Shown: piece by piece, positions 16,126 through 22,639 of the stretch | Layout of the letters: each line of letters starts with the position of its first letter | Numbering within the stretch: position 1 is the first letter of the stretch | Source: an uncultured Clostridia bacterium | GTDB taxonomy: Bacteria > Bacillota > Clostridia > TANB77 > CAG-508 | Assembly (NCBI GenBank): GCA_944393375.1 | Contig: CALXZX010000045.1 | Location: 1 to 33,640, forward strand | DNA: 33,640 nucleotides | Reading direction: 5' to 3' | Translations under genes and position numbers: made by a program | Notes under the pieces: model-generated | Told to the model about the DNA's origin: nothing | Database searches by the model: none | The model's input: the letters and a program-made list of their open reading frames with translations, nothing else

Positions 16126-16290
16126 GTGGAGAAGTACATAGGAATTGGGTTTGTAATTCTTTGTCTAGCTGTGCTGGCAGGTGTGATTGGTGTCTTAGGA
16201 TATCAGTTTCATCTAGACAAAGAAAAAGTTGATATCAGCCCAGCGGAAGCCAATATCAACCAATCTCAAAAAAATTCAACTAGTGAGTGA
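16126..16290 (+). CDS. Small single-pass membrane peptide, 54 aa, GTG start
   Basis: Function not recognised. Residues 5-27 are a hydrophobic helix (IGIGFVILCLAVLAGVIGVL), followed by a hydrophilic, partly acidic tail. AAGGAGGG (16111-16118) lies seven bases before the GTG, and a GNRA-capped terminator begins at the stop codon, so this is a complete expression unit. The gene is about 39 % G+C by hand count, clearly richer than its surroundings, with codons such as GCG, CTG and GCC, which suggests acquisition. Two sigma-A-like promoters downstream point back at it. Size and topology are compatible with a type I toxin or a small regulatory peptide, but sequence alone does not decide. Confidence 0.65.
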   Translation: MEKYIGIGFVILCLAVLAGVIGVLGYQFHLDKEKVDISPAEANINQSQKNSTSE

Positions 16291-16316
16291 GGCGAAAGCC
16301 TTACTCTTTTTTATTA
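16285..16316 (+). terminator. Terminator with GAAA tetraloop
   Basis: GAGTGAGGC, loop GAAA, GCCTTACTC (one G-U pair), then six T residues; the stem includes the stop codon of the small gene. Confidence 0.85.
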
Positions 16317-16321
16317 ACTTA

Positions 16322-16350
16322 TTTATATTATATGTATTATCATTTGTCAA
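16322..16350 (-). promoter_or_regulatory. Antisense-oriented promoter A
   Basis: Minus strand: TTGACA (16350-16345), 17-bp spacer, TATAAA (16327-16322). It would transcribe across the 54-aa gene in antisense. Confidence 0.5.
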
Positions 16351-16412
16351 GAAATATTCTTTTTCTTTTGTATAACATTTTTATTACATATTCAAAACAT
16401 TTTTGTAACAGG

Positions 16413-16441
16413 ATTGTAACATTTCTTTCTGTTTCTGTCAA
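16413..16441 (-). promoter_or_regulatory. Antisense-oriented promoter B
   Basis: Minus strand: consensus TTGACA (16441-16436), exactly 17 bp, TACAAT (16418-16413). No plausible coding gene follows on that strand before the 54-aa gene. Confidence 0.6.
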
Positions 16442-16458
16442 CAACTTCATTAAAATTT

Positions 16459-16537
16459 GTGTTAGTAGGACGGCGTACTCTACATCTCTTTTAAGACCAT
16501 CTCTGGCGTGATAGCTGCCACTTTCTGTCCTTAACAC
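16459..16537 (-). ncRNA. Candidate structured RNA, 79 nt, class unknown
   Basis: Closing stem GTGTTA (16537-16532) with TAACAC (16464-16459) and a second stem GGAC/GTCC (16530-16527 with 16471-16468) enclose a region with a further hairpin (TGGC/GCCA). The first closing base is at the predicted transcription start of an extended -10 promoter. The patch is richer in G+C than its flanks. No T-tract follows directly, so it may be a leader or a processed RNA. It matched no riboswitch or ribozyme consensus I could recall. Confidence 0.45.
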
Positions 16538-16544
16538 TAATAAA

Positions 16545-16573
16545 ATTATATCACAAATTTTCACAAAATGCAA
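16545..16573 (-). promoter_or_regulatory. Promoter of the 79-nt RNA candidate
   Basis: Minus strand: TTGCAT (16573-16568), 17-bp spacer, extended -10 TGATATAAT with TATAAT at 16550-16545. It overlaps the end of the upstream 38-aa gene. Confidence 0.6.
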
Positions 16574-16677
16574 AAATTTTTAGATTTGTTTTTTTCTAAC
16601 TTCTCTATCTCTCTAAGCGAATGTTCATACAAAACTACTCTAACATCATCTTTACTTACTATATACAAATTTTTCAT
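16561..16677 (-). CDS. Small hypothetical protein, 38 aa
   Basis: Not recognised. A peptide beginning MKNLYIVSKDDVRVVLYEHS, then a charged helix rich in Glu and Lys, no membrane segment. The TTGGAGG site five bases before the ATG is strong, which is the main reason to accept the gene. It lies directly upstream of the structured RNA candidate and on the same strand. Other starts were not considered better. Confidence 0.5.
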   Translation of the reverse strand: MKNLYIVSKDDVRVVLYEHSLREIEKLEKNKSKNFCIL

Positions 16678-16843
16678 TTTTTCCTCCAAGTATAATAATT
16701 ATTTAATTGTTTCTATTGCAAACAGATTTGGACATATTATACTATACATTTTTTCAAAAATCTATTCTTCCAAAATATTGTAAATAGAAAAATGGTATGC
16801 TATGATTTATATTGTAAAATATTAAATTTCAAGGAGAATGATT

Positions 16844-17500
16844 ATGAGTAAAGAAAATGAAAAAACATTAGAAGTATATAAAGAAAAAGCATATTTATAT
16901 TTATCTAACAGTGTCGAACATGATAAACTTGATCCCGAAAGAGCAAAACAAAAACGTGAAAAATTAGAAACACTAATTACATCAAATTTTTCATCATTAC
17001 CAAAACATGCAAAAGTTTTTGAAATTGGTTCTGGAGATGGATCAAACGCAAAATTTATTCAAAGTTTAGGTTTTGATGTAACAGCAAGTGATACAGCTGA
17101 TGACTTTATAAAAGCAACTCAAAATCAAGGTTTGAAAACCATTAAGTTTAATGCTTTAGAAGATTCTTTTCCGGAAAAATATTCTGCTGTTTTTTGTTGG
17201 AGAGTATTTGTTCATTTTACTCAAGAAGATGCTTTACATATCATTCAAAAAGTATATGATACTCTTGATGATAATGGAATCTTTATCTTTAATGCAATGA
17301 ATCATGAAACAAAAAAAGTTGACAATGAATGGGTAGATTTTGAAGGTGAATATCATATGGGAGCAGAACGTTATTATAGTTACTTTTCTCAAAGCGATTT
17401 AGACAATATTATTCAAAAAACAAAATTCAAGATAGAAGACTTTCACAAAGATGGTGGAGACAATAACAATAAATGGTTAGTCTATGTATTAAGGAAATAA
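16844..17500 (+). CDS. Class I SAM-dependent methyltransferase
   Basis: 218 residues. The Rossmann-type SAM site is clear: VFEIGSGDGSNAKF (motif I), the acidic ASDTADD after strand 2, and the motif around AVFCWRVFVHF, followed by DTLDDNGIFIFNAMNH, the usual post-motif strand. Substrate unknown; this fold methylates small molecules, lipids and proteins. The ATG at 16844 is chosen because AAGGAG lies seven bases upstream; an ATG six bases earlier is too close to the site. It stands alone, with an AT-only hairpin over its stop codon and the folate riboswitch operon after it. Confidence 0.85.
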   Translation: MSKENEKTLEVYKEKAYLYLSNSVEHDKLDPERAKQKREKLETLITSNFSSLPKHAKVFEIGSGDGSNAKFIQSLGFDVTASDTADDFIKATQNQGLKTIKFNALEDSFPEKYSAVFCWRVFVHFTQEDALHIIQKVYDTLDDNGIFIFNAMNHETKKVDNEWVDFEGEYHMGAERYYSYFSQSDLDNIIQKTKFKIEDFHKDGGDNNNKWLVYVLRK

Positions 17501-17526
17501 ATATATATAACATTTATATTTATTTC
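17494..17526 (+). terminator. AT-only hairpin over the methyltransferase stop codon
   Basis: GAAATAAATAT (17494-17504) pairs with 17516-17526 without mismatch; T-rich sequence follows. Same style as the hairpin after nth. Confidence 0.45.
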
Positions 17527-17626
17527 TTATATTTATCTATTTATCTTTTTCTTTATCTGTATTAACTAATACAAATAAAATTATAGAGAAATTTGTAAAA
17601 ATATGTACATTATTGTAAAAATGTGA

Positions 17627-17632
17627 TATAAT
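17627..17632 (+). promoter_or_regulatory. Extended -10 of the folate transporter operon
   Basis: TGTGATATAAT with TATAAT at 17627-17632; no good -35 is visible 17 bp upstream. Transcription would start near 17640, just before the riboswitch. Confidence 0.55.
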
Positions 17633-17655
17633 ATGTTACATAATTAAGTATTTAG

Positions 17656-17760
17656 TTATTAGAGTAGAAAATAAATCGTTAAGACTTAGTAGACGGGAAG
17701 TTGTTACTAAGGCAAAAGTATTTACATACTTGCGTATCTATTTTCGCATTCCGCTAATAA
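17656..17760 (+). promoter_or_regulatory. Tetrahydrofolate (THF, folT) riboswitch
   Basis: P1 is TTATTAG/CTAATAA (17656-17662 with 17754-17760). It is followed by the conserved AGTAGA, P2 (AAAATA/TATTTT), CGTTAAG, P3 (CTTAGTA/TACTAAG), the GGGAAGT internal segment and the terminal GCATTCCGC, whose TTCC can form the pseudoknot with GGAA. Order and conserved blocks match the THF-I class known upstream of folT in Clostridia. It precedes a FolT-like S component, which supports the call independently. Confidence 0.93.
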
Positions 17761-17768
17761 AGATTTGA

Positions 17769-17814
17769 AGGATTGACTCCTATTCTTTTAATGCGGAAAT
17801 TAAATAGAAGGGAG
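17769..17814 (+). promoter_or_regulatory. Riboswitch expression platform sequestering the ribosome site
   Basis: CTCC (17777-17780), then TTCT and TTTAAT, pair with ATTAAA, AGAA and GGAG (ending 17814), so the folT ribosome site GGGAG is hidden. Alternatively AGGA (17769-17772) pairs with TCCT (17778-17781) and releases it. This indicates translational control, presumably off when THF is bound. Confidence 0.65.
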
Positions 17815-17822
17815 ATTTTTTT

Positions 17823-18365
17823 ATGCGTAAAAACAAAAAAATTATTTTAGCAGCTATTTTATTAGCTTTATTGATTATTTTATCTAGATTTTTTATTATT
17901 TCAACACCTATTATGAAAATCAGTTTTACCTTTGTAGCAATTGCCTTATGTGCAACTTGGCTTGGTCCTAAATGGGCTGTTCTTATCACTGTTGTGGAAG
18001 ATTTAATCGGTGCTACCTTATTCCCATCAGGAAGCTTTTTTATAGGATATACTATAAGTGCAGGTTTAACTGGTTTAATTTATGGATTATTACTATACAA
18101 AAAGGAACCAGATTCTTTAACAAACAAACAATATATTATTCGAGTAATCATTGCTGTCCTTTTAGTTACCTTTGTTGTTCATACAGGATTAAATACTTTA
18201 TGGACAAGCATTACATCTGGAAAAGCATTCATGATATTAATATTCCCTAGACTTACAAAACAACTTATCATGATACCTATCCAAATAATTGTTATTTTAT
18301 TTGTTGAAAAATTATTAAGAAAACCTTTTGATAAATATATAAGGAGTAGCGATAACGATGATTAA
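17823..18365 (+). CDS. folT: Folate-type ECF transporter S component
   Basis: 180 residues, an integral membrane substrate-capture subunit with about six hydrophobic helices. The N-terminal pattern LLALLIILSRFF, then KISFTFVAIALCATWLGPKWAVLITVVEDLIGATLFPSG, follows the FolT plan. It would bind folates outside the cell and pass them to the ATPase/T module. The THF riboswitch immediately upstream makes folate the probable substrate. GGGAG precedes the ATG and is masked by the platform hairpin. Its stop overlaps the ATPase start by 8 bases, so translation is coupled. Confidence 0.9.
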   Translation: MRKNKKIILAAILLALLIILSRFFIISTPIMKISFTFVAIALCATWLGPKWAVLITVVEDLIGATLFPSGSFFIGYTISAGLTGLIYGLLLYKKEPDSLTNKQYIIRVIIAVLLVTFVVHTGLNTLWTSITSGKAFMILIFPRLTKQLIMIPIQIIVILFVEKLLRKPFDKYIRSSDNDD

Positions 18366-19182
18366 CTTAGAAAATGTATCTTTTAAATATAAAAATAGTG
18401 ATTATATCTTAAAAAACATTAACTTTTCTGTAAATGATGGTGAAGTTATCGCCATTGTTGGAAAAAATGGTTCAGGAAAATCTACTCTTGGTAGATTAAT
18501 CGCAGGTATTACTAAATTAAAGGAAGGAAGCATAACAATTGATAATATCCATACATCTAAAGATATTAAAGCTATTAGAGAAAAAGTAGGCATTGTTTTT
18601 CAAAACCCTGAAAATCAAATTATTTTTAATAATATTTATGATGAACTTTCTTTTTCTCTAAGAAATTTAGAACCATCTGAAATTGAAAATCGAATATCCA
18701 CTTCTTTGAAACAAGTAGATATGTATGATTTTAAAGATAAAGATTTATATGCTTTATCATTAGGCCAAAAGCAAAGAATTATGATTGCAGAAATCTTGGC
18801 TAAAAATCCCAAATACATTATTTTGGATGAACCAACCACTATGATTGACAGCTATGGAAAAGAAAAAATACATGATAACATTTTAGATTTAAAACAAAAG
18901 GGATATACCATTATTTGTATTACCAATCTGTCAGATGAAATTTTATTAGCTGATAGAACTTTGATTTTAAATAATGGAGAAATTGTAGCTGAAATAAAGA
19001 GAGAAGAATTAATTGATAAATATGATATTTTAGAAAAATATGGTATTAAATTTCCAACCTTACTAAGCATTTTAGTAGAGTTAAAAAAAGATGGCATTGA
19101 TTTACATATATCTGATTTTTCTGTAAAAGAACTTACAACTGCTATCAAAGAAAAATTAAATACCGAAAGGAAAGCCATATGA
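18358..19182 (+). CDS. ECF transporter ATPase, switch histidine replaced by Asn
   Basis: 274 residues, ABC-type ATP-binding subunit of the energy-coupling module. Walker A GKNGSGKS (35-42), Q-loop Q82 in FQNPENQ, signature LSLGQ (133-137) and Walker B with D157-E158 in ILDEPTT are all present. The H-loop reads CITN at 187-190, with Asn where the switch His is expected (TH). The C-terminal 60 residues are the EcfA-type extension. Normal ECF modules use two ATPases; only one is encoded here, so it either forms a homodimer with two altered sites or pairs with an EcfA made elsewhere. The ATG follows AGGAG; it overlaps the next gene as ATGA. Confidence 0.93.
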   Translation: MINLENVSFKYKNSDYILKNINFSVNDGEVIAIVGKNGSGKSTLGRLIAGITKLKEGSITIDNIHTSKDIKAIREKVGIVFQNPENQIIFNNIYDELSFSLRNLEPSEIENRISTSLKQVDMYDFKDKDLYALSLGQKQRIMIAEILAKNPKYIILDEPTTMIDSYGKEKIHDNILDLKQKGYTIICITNLSDEILLADRTLILNNGEIVAEIKREELIDKYDILEKYGIKFPTLLSILVELKKDGIDLHISDFSVKELTTAIKEKLNTERKAI

Positions 19183-19742
19183 AAGATGTTTTTAAATTTT
19201 TAATCTTTATTATATATGCTACCACTATATTTTTCTTACCTAATCATATTTACATTTTAGCATGCCTTATCATAAACCTAACCATTATATTATTGTGTAA
19301 ACTGAGTTTTAAAAAAGCATTTTTTAATACCTTAAAAATTGTTCCTTTTGTGCTTTTCACATTTATCATTAATCTTTTCTTAGATAGTTTTATATTTGCT
19401 TTATGGATAGGAATTAAATTGATCATTGTTTGCAACACAACTTGTATATATTCTCAAACAACGACTGTTGCAAATTTAGCAAAAACAATTCGATTGCTAT
19501 GTACTCCTTTAAAACTTTTCAAAGTGAATACAGAAGAAATTGAAGTTATGGTATGTATTTCTCTATCACTACTTCCTGCCATTAGAAATGATTTAACAGA
19601 ACTAAAAAATGCTTGTAAAGCCAAAAATATAGATATCAATTTAAAGAATGCAAAATATATTTTGTCTAAATTTCTATTGTCTTTAATCAAAAGAGTTAAT
19701 CAAATTGATGAAGCTATGATAGAAAAAGGATGTGACTATTAA
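19179..19742 (+). CDS. ECF transporter T component, short and divergent
   Basis: 187 residues with about four or five hydrophobic helices, then the cytoplasmic coupling region. The family usually has about 260 residues and two Ala-Arg-Gly motifs in the coupling helices. Here the corresponding places read KAKN (about 144-147) and IEKG (about 182-185), so both arginines appear to be lysines. Context (ATGA overlap with the ATPase, behind the S unit) makes the assignment firm despite divergence. The last residues, the stop codon and the facing dUTPase end form one terminator palindrome. Confidence 0.85.
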   Translation: MKDVFKFLIFIIYATTIFFLPNHIYILACLIINLTIILLCKLSFKKAFFNTLKIVPFVLFTFIINLFLDSFIFALWIGIKLIIVCNTTCIYSQTTTVANLAKTIRLLCTPLKLFKVNTEEIEVMVCISLSLLPAIRNDLTELKNACKAKNIDINLKNAKYILSKFLLSLIKRVNQIDEAMIEKGCDY

Positions 19743-19757
19743 ATCATTAATAGTCAC
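19732..19757. terminator. Bidirectional terminator built from two stop codons
   Basis: GTGACTATTAA (19732-19742) and TTAATAGTCAC (19747-19757) form a perfect 11-bp stem with loop ATCA. Each arm contains the stop codon of one convergent gene. A T-rich run follows on the plus strand only; on the minus strand the bases after the stem are CATCC. Confidence 0.75.
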
Positions 19758-20208
19758 TTCTTCTTTTTATATGAATGTTTCTATCACTTTTGGTTGTTAA
19801 ATATTTAAAAAATATTCCTTGTGCAATTGCTTCTCCTTTTGAAAAGGTAATTGTTTCATTTCCTTCATTTTGTATTTTTATCCAAATATGTCCTTCATTA
19901 TCTGGATTGTTGTAATAATCTGCATCAATGATACCTACTTGATTACATAATCGTATATTATATTTAAATCCCATACTGCTTCTAATCACTAATATCAAAA
20001 CTTCATCTTTTTCAAAATAACTTTTGATTCCTGTCGGCAATTTTACAATTTCATTTGGCTCAAGTCTTAAATCCTCTAGCAAATATATATCATAACCTGC
20101 TGTACTATCAGAATCTCTTTGTGGTAGTAAATATTCACTATATAATTTTTTATCATCTTTGACATCTTTTTTAAATTGCTCGAAACTAATTTTTTCAAAA
20201 TCTCTCAC
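19747..20208 (-). CDS. dut: dUTPase-family protein, motif 5 not evident
   Basis: 153 residues. Hydrolyses dUTP to dUMP, keeping uracil out of DNA and feeding thymidylate synthesis. Motif 1 DSTAGYDI, motif 2 RSSMGFK, motif 3 GIIDADYY and motif 4 GEAIAQGIF are present. Motif 3 continues with a NNPDNEGHIWI insertion. The C-terminal motif 5 (RxGGFGSTG in classical trimeric enzymes), which closes the active site, is not recognisable; the protein ends RRSDY. It starts with GTG, supported by AGGAGG six bases upstream and by a 4-base overlap with pnuC. dCTP deaminase/dUTPase relatives are an alternative, less likely. Confidence 0.8.
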   Translation of the reverse strand: MRDFEKISFEQFKKDVKDDKKLYSEYLLPQRDSDSTAGYDIYLLEDLRLEPNEIVKLPTGIKSYFEKDEVLILVIRSSMGFKYNIRLCNQVGIIDADYYNNPDNEGHIWIKIQNEGNETITFSKGEAIAQGIFFKYLTTKSDRNIHIKRRSDY

Positions 20209-20879
20209 GCTTTACCTCCTTCTTTACTCTCATGTTTGGCTTTTTGATTCCACTTTATTATTCCATATATATTTAACAATAAATACCCGATAGAAACCAT
20301 GAGCATCATAATAGCGCCTTCACCACCATAAACGGTAAGAATAATCCAAATCGTTAAATCAATAATGTTATTTGTAAGCCATACCCACCAAGCTTCTTTA
20401 AATCTTAAAATCATCAAAATGATACCACACAAATTTATACAATTAGAACTGGCATCTAACCAAGATAATTGTTGATTTGGTATTAAATTTAACAAATATC
20501 CCAAAACGAAACTTCCTAGTACACAAGATATCGTTATAATAATAGAATTTTTCAATGTAAATTCTCTTACTAATACATTCTTTTCTTCATCTAATGTTTT
20601 GTTCCATTCTAAAAAACCCTTTATCTGTAATGGAGCAAATATACAGGTATAAAATATTGTCATTCCATATAAGTGGTTTTTAAAAGATACATATGCCATT
20701 AATACATAGTTAATAAATCCTAAAATATAATTACTTCTTTTTCCTTCACCTGCCAAATAGCCATTTAATAATCCTGTTAGTAATATAAGTCCACCAATAA
20801 CAATATCATTAGACAAAATCCCCATTATAAGTGAAAATATGATACATATACCAAATATAAAAATTTCTTTTCTATTCAT
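20205..20879 (-). CDS. pnuC: PnuC-type vitamin-precursor transporter
   Basis: 224 residues, a seven- or eight-helix membrane protein. Family features are the tryptophan-rich segments PLQIKGFLEW, DASSNCINLCGIILMI and WWVWLTNNIIDL, and the closing LNIYGIIKW. PnuC proteins facilitate uptake of nicotinamide riboside, trapped inside by phosphorylation; relatives carry thiamine or riboflavin, so substrate is not fixed. No NAD-, thiamine- or FMN-type riboswitch was seen in front. It lies 14 bases after the glycosylase-like gene and overlaps dut, so the three form an operon. Confidence 0.88.
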   Translation of the reverse strand: MNRKEIFIFGICIIFSLIMGILSNDIVIGGLILLTGLLNGYLAGEGKRSNYILGFINYVLMAYVSFKNHLYGMTIFYTCIFAPLQIKGFLEWNKTLDEEKNVLVREFTLKNSIIITISCVLGSFVLGYLLNLIPNQQLSWLDASSNCINLCGIILMILRFKEAWWVWLTNNIIDLTIWIILTVYGGEGAIMMLMVSIGYLLLNIYGIIKWNQKAKHESKEGGKA

Positions 20880-20893
20880 TACCTTTTCCTTTT

Positions 20894-21640
20894 CTATTTT
20901 ATTTCTTTAAATCCATTTCTACTCCACAACCAAAGAGGTGTATGCATATCAATGGGATTATATTTTGTATTTTCTAATAAATCTTTCCATTTATCTATAA
21001 CAATCATTTGTATTTTACTTGACTGCATCTCCTCATCTGTTATTAATCCTAATCTATATGTAGCCTGGCAGACATGTGTATCTGGAGCTACTGTTAAATG
21101 CCCTAAATTTGTATACCTTCTATCTGTATATTGATATATTACATACAGCCAATAATTACATATCTTATTTCCTGATAAATAGGGAAACTTTTTCTTATTT
21201 TGTATCTGTATAAAATTTCTTACTTCATCCACATCATTATGCATTTCATCAAATAACCTTCTAATATCTCCTTGAAACAACTCTACAAATGTATTGCATA
21301 AGGTTATCCATATTTCTGTTTGTTTTTGCTTTTGTAATGCCACTTTATATTTTGTCAAAGCCTCCTGAACTTCTTTAAAGTCTGCTTTTAATACTTTTTC
21401 GGGATAAAATACAAACTCGGTTTCCTTATCTTTATAAGTTTTTAATGCACTTTCCCATAATTTATATGAATTTCTTTGATAATTTAAAGCCATTGGTAAT
21501 GTAAAATATATATAATTTTGAAGGCTTGATTTTGGAAGATCTGGATTGCTATCTTCTGGCATAACTTCTCCACCTAATTCTCCCTTTTGATACATTTCAA
21601 TTAATTTATCTATTTTTTCTAAAATTTGTCGTTTTTCCAT
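20894..21640 (-). CDS. Helix-hairpin-helix DNA glycosylase-like protein
   Basis: 248 residues. The segment FPYLSGNKICNYWLYVI followed by VAPDTHVCQATYRLGLI mirrors the Nth/OGG layout (LAGVGRKTANVV ... AVDTHAKRISNLIGL, present in this same window). It keeps a Lys (K159) and an Asp (D187) at the catalytic positions. There is no [4Fe-4S] cysteine cluster. A helical N-terminal part of about 150 residues is not recognised. It is most simply a bifunctional glycosylase/lyase of the HhH-GPD superfamily; damage specificity unknown. The ATG at 21640 follows GGAGAAG; an ATG four codons upstream has no site. Operon with pnuC and dut, the last fitting a DNA-precursor hygiene theme. Confidence 0.6.
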   Translation of the reverse strand: MEKRQILEKIDKLIEMYQKGELGGEVMPEDSNPDLPKSSLQNYIYFTLPMALNYQRNSYKLWESALKTYKDKETEFVFYPEKVLKADFKEVQEALTKYKVALQKQKQTEIWITLCNTFVELFQGDIRRLFDEMHNDVDEVRNFIQIQNKKKFPYLSGNKICNYWLYVIYQYTDRRYTNLGHLTVAPDTHVCQATYRLGLITDEEMQSSKIQMIVIDKWKDLLENTKYNPIDMHTPLWLWSRNGFKEIK

Positions 21641-21734
21641 AATCTTCTCCATTTGGCTATTTCATTTATTTCATTATACTATATTTTTATTGTTTTTACT
21701 ATATAAAAAAGACTATGTTTTTTAACATAATCTT

Positions 21735-22604
21735 TTACATGTTTATATTTTTTAATTCAATTTCTTTTTCATTTAAATATGCCAATATTCCACTTTCTGA
21801 TTGAAAATGAAACTTTAATTTATAACTACATAACATTTGATACTTTTTTCCAAATTGCTTATTGATTTCATTTTTTCCGTATTTTCCGTCACCAATAATA
21901 GGATATCCTATATGTGCTAAGTGTGCTCTTATTTGATGTGTTCTTCCTGTTTCAATTTCAACATCCAATACAGCAGTATTATCTTTTCTTTTTTCTAGTA
22001 CAGTATATCTTGTGATAATTTTCTGATAGCCTTTTTTAAAAATATCACTGATATATACCTGTGACTTTTTATTATCTTTAAATAAATAAGCTTCCAATCT
22101 TTCTTCTTTCTTGTTTGGAATTCCATATACCAAAGCTAGATAATGTTTTTCAATTTCATGTTTTTTAAACTTTTCTAATAAAATTTCTAATGCTTCTTTA
22201 TTTTTTGCAAATAAAACTAATCCTGTTGTATTCCTATCAATTCTATGACATGGTTGTGGTTTAAATTCACAATTTGTATACTGTTTGTTGATTATTTCAG
22301 TTAAAGAATTTGATCCTGTCACTTCTATCTTGGCTGGCTTATTAATCACCAATATATTTTCATCCTCATACACTTTATCTAAGTTTATTTTTGTTTCTTC
22401 TAACTCCTTAGGAAGATATATTTCTATCTTATCATTTTCATAGACAAGTATATCTTTATTTATCCTTTTTCCATTTATCTTTATATCTTTTTTTCTTAAT
22501 AATTTACAAAATGTAGGATAGTTTATATTCGGTACTCTCTCTAATATCACTTTATTTAATTTTTTTTCATGGTATCTTTTATTTACAATTATTTCTTTCA
22601 TCAT
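21735..22604 (-). CDS. RluC/RluD-type pseudouridine synthase
   Basis: 289 residues. An S4-like RNA-binding domain (about 15-75), then the catalytic domain with HRIDRNTTGLV, in which D123 is the nucleophile, and the later RTHQIRAHLAHIGYPIIGD motif. It isomerises uridines in large-subunit rRNA; the exact site cannot be read. No ribosome site precedes the ATG; the -10 hexamer TATAAT ends only six bases before it, so the message may begin at the AUG. The YgjP-like gene ends 20 bases upstream. Confidence 0.92.
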   Translation of the reverse strand: MMKEIIVNKRYHEKKLNKVILERVPNINYPTFCKLLRKKDIKINGKRINKDILVYENDKIEIYLPKELEETKINLDKVYEDENILVINKPAKIEVTGSNSLTEIINKQYTNCEFKPQPCHRIDRNTTGLVLFAKNKEALEILLEKFKKHEIEKHYLALVYGIPNKKEERLEAYLFKDNKKSQVYISDIFKKGYQKIITRYTVLEKRKDNTAVLDVEIETGRTHQIRAHLAHIGYPIIGDGKYGKNEINKQFGKKYQMLCSYKLKFHFQSESGILAYLNEKEIELKNINM

Positions 22605-22610
22605 AATATG

Positions 22611-22639
22611 ATTATATCGTATTTCTAGTATTGAAACAA
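22611..22639 (-). promoter_or_regulatory. Promoter giving a nearly leaderless pseudouridine-synthase mRNA
   Basis: Minus strand: TTGTTT (22639-22634), 17-bp spacer, TATAAT (22616-22611). The ATG starts six bases after the -10. The -35 is inside the end of the upstream gene. Confidence 0.6.

Noticed and set aside
16340-16573. 77-aa minus-strand frame covering the structured RNA candidate
   Set aside because: Its start lies upstream of the predicted transcription start, it lacks a ribosome site, and the RNA structure and internal promoters explain the region better.
20880-20893. Riboswitch expected in front of pnuC
   Set aside because: Only 14 bases separate pnuC from the upstream gene; no room for an aptamer and none in front of the operon was recognised.
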